The notes beneath the pieces were generated by a model. That model did no database searches. It was not told the origin of the DNA and was given only the letters and a program-made list of their open reading frames with translations. From the NCBI GenBank assembly GCA_002505345.1, contig DAUY01000011.1, forward strand, positions 1 through 64,000: a DNA stretch of 64,000 nucleotides. The letters run 5' to 3'. Each line of letters opens with the position of its first letter. The stretch's first letter is position 1. Shown here piece by piece: positions 6,979-17,100 of the stretch. This DNA comes from Methanomassiliicoccaceae archaeon UBA370. Lineage in GTDB: Archaea; Thermoplasmatota; Thermoplasmata; Methanomassiliicoccales; Methanomethylophilaceae. Both the position numbers and the translations under genes were made by a program.

Positions 6979-8112
6979 ATGGAACAGAAGAAATTGGGAT
7001 TCGGACTCATGCGCCTTCCTCTGAAGGACAGCAGAGATCAGACAAGCGTCGACATGGAGCAGTTGAAGAAGATGGTGGATGCGTTCCTGGAGAACGGTTT
7101 CACATACTTCGATACCGCGTACATGTACCACGACGGAGTGAGCGAGACCGCCATCGGAGAGGCACTGGCCCCTAGGCACCCCAGGGACTCATTCACGTTG
7201 GCGACGAAGATGCCGCTGATGATCATCCGGACCGAGGCGGACCAGGAGCGCATCTTCAAGGAGCAGCTCGTCAAATGCAAGGTCGATCACTTCGACTATT
7301 ACATGGCGCACAACGTCTGCAACCTCTTCTACCCCATTGCCCAGAAGCTCAAGACGTTCGAGTTCATGCAGAGGATGAAGGACGAGGGCAAAATCCGCAA
7401 GATCGGATTCTCCTTTCACGACGATGCGGAACTTCTCGAGAAGGTCCTCAACGACCACCCCGAGGTGGATTTCGTCCAGCTCCAGATCAATTACGTCGAT
7501 TGGGACAGCGCTGCAATACAGTCGCACAAGTGCTACGATATCGCCGTGAAACACGGAAAAGAGGTCATAGTCATGGAGCCTGTCAAGGGAGGGATGCTCG
7601 CCAAGGTCCCCGCGGACGTCTCCAAGATATTCAGGGAGTACGAGCCCGGACTGTCGGACGTGTCCTGGGCCATACGTTTCGCGGCAAGCCATGACGGGGT
7701 CGGGATCGTTCTCAGCGGAATGTCCGAGATCGACCAGCTCATGGACAACATGAGCTACATGAAGGACTTCGAGCCCATGAACGACAAAGAGAAGGATGTG
7801 GCCCTCAGGGCGGCAAGCATCATCAACGGCACCATAGCCATACCCTGTACCAACTGCCGTTACTGCGTCAAGAGCTGTCCCCGGGACGTTGCGATTCCTG
7901 AGTACTTCTCGCTGTACAACACCGATGTTCTGGCGAATCCCGCGGGGTTCTCCATCCAAAGCGCCTATTACCTGAACCTTACAAAGGTCCACGGAAAGGC
8001 ATCGGACTGCATCGCATGCGGAAACTGCGAGAACGAATGTCCCCAGCACATCAAGATCATAGACATGCTCAAGGATGTTGTCGAGAGATTCGAGAGCAAC
8101 CCTCCGTTCTGA
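6979..8112 (+). CDS. aldo/keto reductase with C-terminal 4Fe-4S ferredoxin domain
   Basis: 377 aa. N-terminal TIM barrel of the aldo/keto reductase family: GFGLMRLPL, FDTAYMYHDG with the catalytic Tyr, and the DYYMAHNV strand with the active-site His region. The last 100 residues have two ferredoxin-like motifs, CTNCRYCVKSCP and CIACGNCENECP, implying electron transfer to or from Fe-S clusters rather than only NAD(P)H. The ATG at 6979 has AGGTGG before it; an open frame extends further upstream inside the flavodoxin gene but lacks family similarity. It probably forms an operon with the flavodoxin (36 bases apart). Substrate unknown. Confidence 0.9.
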   Translation: MEQKKLGFGLMRLPLKDSRDQTSVDMEQLKKMVDAFLENGFTYFDTAYMYHDGVSETAIGEALAPRHPRDSFTLATKMPLMIIRTEADQERIFKEQLVKCKVDHFDYYMAHNVCNLFYPIAQKLKTFEFMQRMKDEGKIRKIGFSFHDDAELLEKVLNDHPEVDFVQLQINYVDWDSAAIQSHKCYDIAVKHGKEVIVMEPVKGGMLAKVPADVSKIFREYEPGLSDVSWAIRFAASHDGVGIVLSGMSEIDQLMDNMSYMKDFEPMNDKEKDVALRAASIINGTIAIPCTNCRYCVKSCPRDVAIPEYFSLYNTDVLANPAGFSIQSAYYLNLTKVHGKASDCIACGNCENECPQHIKIIDMLKDVVERFESNPPF

Positions 8113-8125
8113 GTGTGATGTGCTC

Positions 8126-9433
8126 ATGGGACGTACGCTGTATCTTGAATGCTTCTCGGGCATAAGCGGTGACATGACGGCAGGTGCCCTGATCGACCTG
8201 GGTGTGGATGTCGAGGGATTGAAAGGGGCACTGAACGGCCTCGGTGTCGACGGATTCGATATAAAGGTCAGCCGTGCGGTCAGGTCAGGACTGGATGTCT
8301 GCGACTTCGATGTCATATTGGAGCACGACAACCACGATCACGATATGGCATACCTCTACGGAAAGGATGCTCACGGTCACGACGCGGAACACGGGGAACA
8401 CTGCCATTCCCATGAGGGTTGCGACCATGCTCATGGGGGACACCGTCACGAACACCGCGGTCCGGACGAGATCTTCGAGATCATCGGCCGTTCGTCCCTC
8501 AGTTCACGCGCCAAGGATACCGCCGCGAGGATATTCACCATCTTGGCGGAATCCGAGGCCAAGGCCCACGGTGTCCCCGTGGACAAGGTCCGTTTCCACG
8601 AGGTCGGTGCGGTGGACTCCATCGTGGATGTCCTGACCGTCGCATACTGCCTCGATGCATTGGACATCGACAGGGTGTACGTCTCGGACCTCTACGAGGG
8701 ACACGGATCGATCAGATGCCGGCACGGGATCATCCCGGTCCCCGTGCCGGCGGTGGTCAACATCGTCTCGGCGCACTCGATACCGATGCACCCGATGGAT
8801 TCCGAAGGGGAGTTCGTCACTCCCACGGGCGCGGCCATAGTGGCCGCCGTCAGGACCGAGAAGGGAATGCCGAAGGCACATACGGTGGTGAGGACCGGAA
8901 TGGGTTCCGGAAAGAGGGTCACGGACAGGTCCGGCATACTGAGGGCGTTCATCATCGAGGAGAGACCCGTTCCCAACAGGATATGGAAGCTCGAATGCAA
9001 CATCGACGACTGCAGCGGAGAGGCCCTGGGATACACCATGGACCGTCTGATGGAGACGGGCGCGAGGGATATTCATTTCATTCCGGTGTATATGAAGAAG
9101 AATCGTCCCGCATATCTGCTGGAGGTCATATGTTCGGAGGATTCCGTAGAGGATATGGAGCGCGTGATCTTCGGCGAGACCACCACCATAGGGATAAGGC
9201 GCGCGGAGATGATCGGAACCTCCCTGAAGAGAAGGGCCGAAGAGGTCGACACCCCGTACGGGAAAGTCCTGGTCAAAGTCTGTGATTTCGAAGGTTCGAA
9301 GCGTTTCTATCCTGAATATGAAAGTCTGAAGGAGATCTGCAAGAGATTCGGCATTCCGTATCAGGAAGCGTACAGGACCGTTCAGAATTCCTGCTGCGAA
9401 CGTTTCGATACCGGAAGTTCTCAAAAACAATGA
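8126..9433 (+). CDS. larC: nickel pincer cofactor biosynthesis protein LarC
   Basis: 435 aa. LarC inserts nickel into the pyridinium dithiocarboxylate nucleotide to make the nickel-pincer cofactor of lactate racemase-type enzymes. Seen here: LECFSGISGDMTAGALIDLG at the start, a very His-rich linker (about residues 70-115, more than 15 His), FHEVGAVDSIVD, GEFVTPTGAAI, and the C-terminal domain with CNIDDCSGE and ETTTIGIRR. In bacteria the reading frame is often split by a programmed shift; here it is continuous. The ATG at 8126 was chosen because MGRTLYLECFSG is the usual start. LarB, LarE and a LarA racemase are not in the window. Confidence 0.92.
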   Translation: MGRTLYLECFSGISGDMTAGALIDLGVDVEGLKGALNGLGVDGFDIKVSRAVRSGLDVCDFDVILEHDNHDHDMAYLYGKDAHGHDAEHGEHCHSHEGCDHAHGGHRHEHRGPDEIFEIIGRSSLSSRAKDTAARIFTILAESEAKAHGVPVDKVRFHEVGAVDSIVDVLTVAYCLDALDIDRVYVSDLYEGHGSIRCRHGIIPVPVPAVVNIVSAHSIPMHPMDSEGEFVTPTGAAIVAAVRTEKGMPKAHTVVRTGMGSGKRVTDRSGILRAFIIEERPVPNRIWKLECNIDDCSGEALGYTMDRLMETGARDIHFIPVYMKKNRPAYLLEVICSEDSVEDMERVIFGETTTIGIRRAEMIGTSLKRRAEEVDTPYGKVLVKVCDFEGSKRFYPEYESLKEICKRFGIPYQEAYRTVQNSCCERFDTGSSQKQ

Positions 9434-9681
9434 TGTTCCACTGACATCGGCGATCGTATTCTCCGCCGTGATCAGAAAGATAGAACGATACGGTTGATGA
9501 ATTTGTGCAATACGTTGCATTCACTGCTTCGTAGAGGCGGTCATGTTCGGGAAGATCGGCATCTTCGGATCCTTCAGATACAATAACGAAGGACGTGAGT
9601 GCGATACTGCATGGCCAGAATGACCATTGCCTTGATGTTCATGTTCTTCGCCTCAGCATTCTCTCTTTGCGTCTGTTCTGA

Positions 9682-9903
9682 TTATCTTTCCCTGGATGCA
9701 TACGATCTGCGGATACTGTTTCCTTCACAGAATTTGCAGTCTCCTTTGCATTCGGCAGGGTTGCATGAAGCGTTTGGTTTTGTCAGGGAATCGGTGATCA
9801 TCTCCTCTATCGCCGGCATTATGACTTCGCTGAGCAGTTCGGCGAAGATCTCTTCGGGAAGATATTCGGTATTATCGCCTGAGCTCGATAGATGATTCTG
9901 AAA
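9682..9903 (-). pseudogene. C-terminal protein fragment with a Cys motif
   Basis: A 74-codon open frame with no start codon near its beginning, bounded upstream by TGA (9906-9904) and ending in TAA. It reads like a protein tail: an acidic helix (PEEIFAELLSEVIMPAIEEM) followed by CNPAECKGDCKFCEGN. Four Cys in 13 residues suggest a metal-binding end. No family recognised. It lies downstream, on the same strand, of the broken IS transposase, but similarity to that family's tail is not evident. The rest of 9434-10165 holds only the hairpin at 9966 and nothing else convincing. Confidence 0.3.
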
Positions 9904-9965
9904 TCAGACTAATTTGACAGTTGAGCATTCGCTGATCGTTCTGCATTTTTCATCATGTTCTTCCT

Positions 9966-10017
9966 GTCGTTCGGGTCTTTCCAGGGGCTTTCAGCCCCAG
10001 GAAACACCCGAAACGAC
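9966..10017. repeat. 52-bp near-perfect inverted repeat (long GC-rich hairpin)
   Basis: Arms GTCGTTCGGGTCTTTCCAGG... and its complement pair over about 23 positions with two mismatches and one bulge around a 5-base loop (TTTCA at 9989-9993). Single copy in the window, without an obvious T-tract on either side. It lies between the Cys-rich fragment and the broken transposase. It could be a transposon end, a structured RNA or a miniature element remnant. Confidence 0.6.
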
Positions 10018-10165
10018 CACTACACAGAATACGAGAGTTCAGGCTAAATCAAAATAAACTTCACAATGACCGTGGGATAAGGGACATTATAGGTGCCATT
10101 TTCAGCCGTAATTCCCGGATGACGAGCTACAATCGTGTAGCTATATTTTTCTGAGCAGATCTTGT

Positions 10166-11094
10166 TTATAAAGCATTTATATAGCGAATATAACGTGAAT
10201 TCAGCACTTTGTCCTCGATTATCCCGCAAATCACATAGCGTCCGCTGAGAACACGCCCGATATCTGCAGGATATCGTGAGAATATGCGGTCCACGTCGAC
10301 GCCCGGGACCTTGGAGCGATCCGGGAACATACCGATGAGCACATCGTCGCCTTCGGAGAACTCCTCGTCCTTGCCACGGTCGAACACGACCGTCAGCGGA
10401 TGGGTATCGTCGATGACCGTGGCGAGGGTCCTGCCGAATCCAGGATCCCTCAGAACCGCGTCGACCGCGTCCCACATCATCGCCACTATGGAGATGACGG
10501 ACATCATAGCGTTCTCTCCCGACGGCCTGTGGAGGTACACCCTGTCGATGCCCGACCCGTCCTTCATGAGCCTGAACGCGTGCCCGATGCGGTATTGTCC
10601 GAGATAACTCAGCAGCACCGTCGCCCCGGAGATGTCGGGGAGCTTCGTCAGCGATGTGACGCCGAAATTCGTCATATCGATGTTGTACACCGACGAATCG
10701 AGCGAGTAGGATTCGCACAGTTTGCGTAGCATTCGTACGACAATTCGCCGAGATCCTTCCCGAAGAGAGCGTTCAGGTTCCCGTCGAACGCTCTCGCACC
10801 GAGGGAATCGAAACCGACTTTCCTGCCGAACATCAGGTCCACGGGTGCGGAACGGCACATGTTCCGGACCGTGAAGAGCGGGCTGCGTCCCGATGTCGAG
10901 AACATCGGACCGAACATCGCCTTCATCGCATTGCCGGGAGTGAGCTTTGTCCTTGGATCGATGTCGAACTTCGAACCGATCAGCTCCCGTGATCCGGACT
11001 GCTCGAAGAGCGCAAGGGCCGGAGCGGAGGCTGCCTGCAGCCCCTCGTACGTCCTGTTGCGACCGGTGTTCAACGCCATCCTGTAATCCTGCAA
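10166..11094 (-). pseudogene. IS1634-type transposase, frameshifted and truncated
   Basis: Two minus-strand frames join into one protein. The first part (11094 to about 10730) has the N-terminal IS1634/DUF4277-like layout, with FDIDPRTKLTPGNAMKAMFG, PLFTVRNM and LFGKDLGELSYE. The second (about 10725 to 10166) continues MLRKLCESYSLDSSVYNIDM with a DMTNFGV stretch where the family has DTTSFSV, the first catalytic Asp region. A one-base loss near 10730 breaks the frame. The combined length is about 305 aa against about 500 for intact members, so the C-terminal catalytic half is missing. No clear terminal repeats of the element were found. Confidence 0.65.
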
Positions 11095-11450
11095 ACCGCC
11101 CGATAATTTCCGCAGGGATATGCCGATCTGTCAGCGGTAGCTTTCTCCAGAAAGATTCTGCACCAGAAGAAAAAGCAAGGAATCGCGAGAAAGATCGCGA
11201 ATGTTCTCATAGGAACGTCAAAAATCAGGGCCGAAACCCTCATCGAAAAACAATCTCGGAAGTGCTTAACTTCGCATGATTTAAAAGTCAATCAGTACTC
11301 TGGGGCGTTAAATAATAGCAGGTTCGTGATATTCAACATTATTACGCCTCTAATGTGAGGGGGCCCGGTATGGGGCCTTCCTCGTTCAAAGCGGACTCAT
11401 CAATGGACGTTTATGGATTGGTGCCCGTTTCCTTTCTCAAACATCTTTGT

Positions 11451-12239
11451 TTATGTTCGGCCATTGTTTTGGGGGAACAAATGATTGAGGCCCAGAGTCT
11501 TCCACCCAACGCCATCTGTTCCTTTATTTGATTTAGCAAGCATAGGATAGAGATATTCTTTAAACGCCTGGGATTTCCTTTCATCGGCATCAGTGAATTT
11601 TCCCATTGCAATGTGGTTTAGTGCAAAGTTGGAAAAAATGTCAGCTATTTGCAATTCGACCCAATCGTGGGATAGCGCTCCAAGAATTTTGGGAATTATT
11701 TGCATGTTCAACGATTTGTTACTGTGAGGGTTTACATATTCTGAGGTTACAGCGCTAAAGTCGATCAGCTCGCTTACATCTGAAAGATCCCAGATCAGCT
11801 GGTATATGCAGGAATCATCACTATGTAAATTCACATATCCTGACACTCTTTCCAACAGGAGCTCTCTTGTGATGTCTTTTGCCTGCAGTCCTTTCGGGTT
11901 TGACGGTACAAATGTTCTTACAGATCCTTGAGCATAGCTTCTATCTGTCGCCGTTATCCAGGCTGTCATGTCATATTTCCTCATCAGATTAGATATTTCA
12001 ATTGCAACATCCTCTTCTGTTTTTCCATCCAGTAGATGTTTCGGCACAGTGCTCCCTTTGAATTCCTCCAAAGGATTCCTCATCAATTTTTCTTTCATTT
12101 TTTGAAAATCATCCGTTAGAGTGCCATGAGTATATAGTGTGGACAAAATGCCAGCAGTCACCCACAGGCTATTTTTGTTCAATTTAATCGTTCCTGCACC
12201 GGATTCATCAATGAAAATAATCTTACATGTCAAATTCAC
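11451..12239 (-). CDS. DUF3800 domain protein
   Basis: 262 aa. DUF3800 proteins have a nuclease-like (RNase H-like) fold and are scattered through mobile and defence loci; function unproven. Diagnostic features: IFIDESGAG at the start (catalytic-type Asp-Glu), an internal TAWITATDRSYA strand and the C-terminal VELQIADIFSNFALNHI helix with the conserved Asp and Asn. The gene is clearly richer in A+T than the sbcCD genes to its right, suggesting recent acquisition. Neighbours are a broken IS transposase and a broken HsdR. A strong hairpin lies about 65 bases upstream of its start. Confidence 0.75.
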   Translation of the reverse strand: MNLTCKIIFIDESGAGTIKLNKNSLWVTAGILSTLYTHGTLTDDFQKMKEKLMRNPLEEFKGSTVPKHLLDGKTEEDVAIEISNLMRKYDMTAWITATDRSYAQGSVRTFVPSNPKGLQAKDITRELLLERVSGYVNLHSDDSCIYQLIWDLSDVSELIDFSAVTSEYVNPHSNKSLNMQIIPKILGALSHDWVELQIADIFSNFALNHIAMGKFTDADERKSQAFKEYLYPMLAKSNKGTDGVGWKTLGLNHLFPQNNGRT

Positions 12240-12305
12240 AGTTTTGAAATGTGTTTCTTAGTTAATATAGCACAAGTTTTGAATAGTGTAAAAGCGTAGT
12301 AATAT

Positions 12306-12347
12306 CGGAGAGGGGAGAACGGGTTTTACCTGTTAGGCCCCACTCCG
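12306..12347. terminator. strong hairpin, possible terminator or small RNA
   Basis: CGGAG-A-GGGG ... CCCC-A-CTCCG encloses a second stem ACGGGT-TTT-ACCTGT. On the plus strand it is followed by CATTTTTAG. No intact plus-strand gene ends just before it. A TATA-like TTAATATAG at 12259-12267 would place a transcript start near 12285, so a short non-coding RNA of about 70 bases is one reading. Otherwise the interval 12240-12683 is A+T-rich with no gene seen. Confidence 0.4.
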
Positions 12348-12683
12348 CATTTTTAGTTATTTTATGTTTTGTAACTCTGGTCTTGTAAGTCTAACACAAT
12401 CGAGGTGGAATTTTTTAATTTGCATATGGATGAATATTTCATTATATGCCGGTGACAGGAATACAAATCAGATTATTCCACATTGTATTCTGATGATTCT
12501 GAAAGGGTAATAATATTCAAGTCAATACCCTCTTCTCTGAATAAATAGTGTCAGATTATTCAAAGAGCTATATGTTTTTCCAATACTGGCGTATCTGACG
12601 ATGGGAGACCTTTATTCTATTGCAACGTCGTCTTTAATCCTACTATTCGCTGAAACAGCTGTTTCTGATTGAAAAAGGGCCCA

Positions 12684-12961
12684 ATGACAATCGAAGGGCC
12701 TCGAGATGAGAAGGCATACCCCGAATTTCAAACGCGTAGGGATTTGATCGATAAAGCGTTAGAGAGGTTGAATTGGGCAAGGAATGTAGACTGGGGGACG
12801 AATTGGAACTCCGGGGGATGCCGAATCATTCCGAGGTCGGTTATGCTGACTGTGTGCTGTTCGGTGACCTTCCCGAACTCTTACCCAAAGGAATGCCATC
12901 GTTAACATCGCACCGCATCCTAAATACCAAAAACCAATACGTCCGGACATCTGGACGATAA
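12684..12961 (+). pseudogene. type I restriction endonuclease subunit HsdR, N-terminal remnant
   Basis: The first frame gives MTIEGPRDEKAYPEFQTRRD and DKALERLNWAR; after a frameshift near 12795 the next frame gives ELELRGMPNHSEVGYADCVL then FGDLPELLP. This order (QTRRxLID, then a GMPN-GYADYVLFGD strand) is the nuclease-domain start of DEAD-box HsdR proteins, which normally run to about 1000 aa. The sequence stops at TAA 12959-12961, before the VEAK nuclease motif and all helicase motifs. It is a remnant of a lost type I system. No hsdM or hsdS is seen nearby. Confidence 0.65.
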
Positions 12962-13022
12962 CAAAACAATAAGAAAAACGCATACCGGTTAATTAGTTGA
13001 AACGACGTTCCGGAACGATCAT

Positions 13023-14147
13023 ATGAAATTCGTCCATATCGCAGACCTCCACATCGGAAAGAAGCTCAAGGAGATGAACCTGGAGGAGGACCAGAGGTTC
13101 ATCCTGGAGCAGATCGCAACCATAGTAAAGAACGAGCATGCGGACGCCGTCCTCATCGCCGGAGACGTCTACGACAGCGGATCGCCCAACGGCGAGTCCT
13201 CGTTGCTGCTGGACGGATTCCTGACCGATCTGCTCAAATCCGGAATAGAAATATTCATGATAAGCGGGAACCACGATTCCCCCGAGAAGCTGAGCTTCGG
13301 CAGCAGAATCTTCGACCGTGCCGGACTGCACATATGCGGCGTATTCGACGGTAAGCTCGATAAGTTCACATTTGACAAGAACAGCGAATCCGTGGACGTG
13401 TTCATGCTCCCCTTCATAAGACCGATCAACGTCTCCAAGATCCACAAGGACGAGAAGATATCGTCCTTCGGCGATGCGGTGAACTCTGCGATATCCCATA
13501 CGGACCTATCGGGAGATAACAAGAAGATATTGATAACGCACCAGTTCGTCGGCGGGATATCGTCGCCTCAGCTGTCCGATTCCGAGTCCGCCTATGTCGG
13601 CACTGCGGAGATGATCCCGTTCACGCTGTTCGACCGTTTCGACTATGTGGCGCTGGGGCACCTTCACATCCCCCAGTCGGTCGGAAGGGATACTGTCCGT
13701 TACAGCGGGTCCCCTCTGAAATATTCGACGTCGGAATGCTCCAAGGACAAATCGGTTACACTGATAGACGTTGGCGACGGCGTGGCCGTCACGGAAGTGC
13801 CGTTGAGGCCCCTGAGGGACCTGAAGGTCATCACAGGTCCGTTAGACCGGCTACTGGCCGAAGGGAAGCGCTCCGAGAACAAGGACGACTTCTACCACGT
13901 AAGGCTGGAGGACGACCCGCTGGACCCTATGCAGAAGCTCAGGGACGTCTATCCCAACGTGATCTCGCTCGAGATACTCCCGAAAGGTTACGGCAGTACC
14001 GAGGAGATAGACGAGGAGCGCTTCGAGAAGATAGACGTCGAGGAGCAGTTCGACGAGTTCTTCAGGTCTAGGATGTCCGGGAAGGATATGTCGGAAGAGC
14101 AGAAAAAAGTTGTACGAAATTCCATGCAAGATGCGGGGCTGATCTGA
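13023..14147 (+). CDS. sbcD: exonuclease SbcCD, nuclease subunit SbcD
   Basis: 374 aa Mre11-like metallophosphoesterase that trims DNA ends and hairpins in a complex with SbcC. Metal-binding motifs in order: HIADLHIG (Asp8/His10), LIAGDVYD, ISGNHDS, THQ and GHLHIPQ. The organisation and length match bacterial-type SbcD more than the archaeal Mre11 of the HerA-NurA cluster, and no herA or nurA is nearby. The TGA overlaps the ATG of sbcC by one base, so the subunits are translationally coupled. Confidence 0.93.
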   Translation: MKFVHIADLHIGKKLKEMNLEEDQRFILEQIATIVKNEHADAVLIAGDVYDSGSPNGESSLLLDGFLTDLLKSGIEIFMISGNHDSPEKLSFGSRIFDRAGLHICGVFDGKLDKFTFDKNSESVDVFMLPFIRPINVSKIHKDEKISSFGDAVNSAISHTDLSGDNKKILITHQFVGGISSPQLSDSESAYVGTAEMIPFTLFDRFDYVALGHLHIPQSVGRDTVRYSGSPLKYSTSECSKDKSVTLIDVGDGVAVTEVPLRPLRDLKVITGPLDRLLAEGKRSENKDDFYHVRLEDDPLDPMQKLRDVYPNVISLEILPKGYGSTEEIDEERFEKIDVEEQFDEFFRSRMSGKDMSEEQKKVVRNSMQDAGLI

Positions 14148-17100
14148 TGATACCCCATAAATTGACGATGTCCGCGTTCGGACCCTACGGAAGCAGGATC
14201 TCCGTCGACTTCGACCACTTCGGAGGGAAGGGGCTGTTCCTGATAACCGGCGACACCGGCGCCGGTAAGACGTCCATATTTGACGCGATCACCTTCGCAC
14301 TCTACGGACGATTGACCGATTCCGAACGCGACGCCAAGGACTTCAGGAGCCACTTCGCCTCCAGGGAGACTGAGACGTTCGTCGAGCTGGACTTCACCCA
14401 CAACGGCACGGACTACCGCATATACAGAAAACCGCAGTACCAGCGCCCGAGCAGGGACGGCAGCAAGCTGCAGACCGTGCAGCAGAAGGCCGAACTGACA
14501 TGGAAATCAGGGGCCGAATCCGCGTGGACCTCCGTGAACGGTAAGATAGAGGAGATACTGGGGATCCAGTACGACCAGTGGAAGCAGATATCGATGATCG
14601 CCCAGGGCGAGTTCAGGAAGGTCCTGAACACAAACACGAAAGATCGTGAGATGATCTTCCGCAAGATATTCTCCACGGACTCGGTCGAAGCCTTCCAGCA
14701 GTCCGTGTCGGAAAAGTACCGCGACCTGAACGACAAATGCAAGAGCGCAGACTCAAAAATAGAGAATGCGAGAGGTTTCATCGTAATCGACGAGAGCTGC
14801 CCGCGCTACAAAGAATACTTGGAGCTCAAAGGCTCCGCATACGTCGAGGAGTACATCGACATCCTGAGCGGACAGAACATAACGGATGAAAATAAGCTCG
14901 CTTCGCTGAATGCCGAACAAGGCCGAAAGAATGAAGAGATGACCTTGGCGATAAAGTCCAAAGCCGAAGCGGAGAGCATCAACAGGCTATTCGAAGATCT
15001 GAAAAGCGCCCGCGGCAGGGCGAAAGAACTGAGTTTGAAGAAAGAGGGGATGGAAAGAAAGAGGACGGAATTAAGATCCATCAGGAGCGTCGTCGCACAA
15101 GTCAAAGCGCCGAGGTCCGCACTCCTATCTTTGAAAAATGATGTGTCCGGACTCGAAGAATCCATCAACGGCGCCGAGAAAGAGGTCACCATTCTGCGGA
15201 AAAGAGTCGAATCACTGGAAAAAACTAAGCAAGAAGCGGATTCCAAGAGGCCCGAATCTGAAAATCTGGTGGGACGCATCCAAAATCTGGAATCAGAGAG
15301 AGGATTGTACGCCTCGCTGTCTTCGGAAGATGAAAAACTCAGGAAGATTACATTTAGTCACTCTCAAATCGAAAAAGAACTAAATGGTGCAAAGGATAAG
15401 CAAGACGTACTTTCAGAAAGAATCAAAGGTTACAGATTTTTCCTAAACGAGAACGAAGACGTGGGAGAAAAAATATCCGAACTTAAATCTTCGATTAAAA
15501 GCGCAGAAAAAGACCTCAAGGCGCTTTCAGACATAAGCGAGAAACTGAAAAAACACAGAACATCGAACAGTTCTCTCGAAGCAAAGCAGAAAGAGCTGGG
15601 CGAGGCCTCTCAGAAGCTGACGTCGCTCCGTGAAGAGCATATGAAAAAAGAGAGCACGTTCTACGCATCCCAGGCAGGCATTCTCGCACAGCTGCTAAAG
15701 GATAACGAGCCCTGCCCGGTATGCGGTTCGGAGCACCACCCCGCGCCGGCGACCGTCGCAGAGGGTGGCGTAACTAAAGAAGAACTAGACGTCCTGAAGA
15801 GAAAATACGAAGCACAGAGCAGCGCCGTATCGAATATTAGCAACGAGTGCACATCGCTGGATACTAATGCAAATACCAGCCTCAACGACTGCAAGGACCG
15901 CCTCGCTGGCATGGGCATGGTCTGCGTCACGGCCGACGATGTCGCCGAGGCCCTCGAAGAGCTGACCGCAAGCAGGACGAACATATTCAATGAATCTGAA
16001 AAGAGGAAAACGGAACTCGAGCCTGTTTCTAAAAGAGTCGATGAGATCCGTGAAGAATTCAACGATTCTCTGGATGGAGAGAAAACCAAAGCGGACAAAG
16101 CCGTGGATGAACTAAACACAAAATTCAATGATTCGAAGGTTACCCTGGTGGCCCAGACCGAAAAGGTGAACCTGATGAGAGAAGGGCTGGAATACGATTC
16201 CGAAGAGTCGTTGCTGTCAGCGATGGAAGAGCTCAGAAAATCCAAGAATGCCATCGACTCCGCCATCTCGGACGCAGATAAAGAACTGAACGATACAAAC
16301 CTCAAACTGGCTTCCGCCAAGGCAGAGCTGAAGGGCTACAAGGATCAGATCGAAGATAAGAGAAAATCGATATCATCAAAAGAAGAAGAGCTCGAAAATA
16401 TCTACCGCAGGCTGTCCGTCAACGACGACAACGCGGCCATATTGCTCTCCAAGGAACCCGACATCGAATCCCTGCAGGAAGATATAACCACATATGACAA
16501 CGAGGTCAGCATCAACGGAAAAGATCTGGAAAGACTTGCGAAGGAGACCGATGGCAGAGAACCGGTCGACCTGTCGTACTTCGATTCAGAGATCGACGAG
16601 ATCGATGGTGCCATCAAAGCGATAAACTCCAGGATCACAACAGTAAATACACGCCTAACCAACAACAGAAACGCAATGGAGACAATCGATAAAGCGTCCA
16701 AGGACATGGCGAAACTGTCGAAGGAGCGGCAGGAGATCAAGGAGATAGCGGACGTCGCCTCCGGAGCTATGGGCGACAAAATGTCGTTCGAGACGTTCAT
16801 ACAGTCGCTTTACTTCAAGAGGGTCCTGCACTTCGCCAACCTGAGGATGAGGAAGATGACCTCCGGCAGGTACGAGCTTATCCCACGCAAGGAAACCAAG
16901 GACGGAAGGTCGAAGTTCGGCCTCGATATCGACGTCTTCGACAACTACACCGGAACGTCGAGGCCGTCCGAAACGCTTTCCGGCGGAGAATCATTCATGG
17001 CGGCGCTGTCTCTGGCGTTGGGGCTGTCCGATATGATCCAGAGGATCAACGGCGGAATACGCGTCGATACTTTGTTCGTCGACGAGGGGTTCGGTTCGCT

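Noticed and set aside
8504..9520. 338-residue minus-strand frame over larC
   Set aside because: Shadow of the LarC coding strand.
9599..9895. 98-residue plus-strand frame
   Set aside because: The opposite strand has more protein-like text (Cys-rich tail at 9682-9903); this frame has no start signal.
9966..10017. CRISPR repeat
   Set aside because: The sequence resembles a palindromic repeat but occurs once, with no spacers or cas genes.
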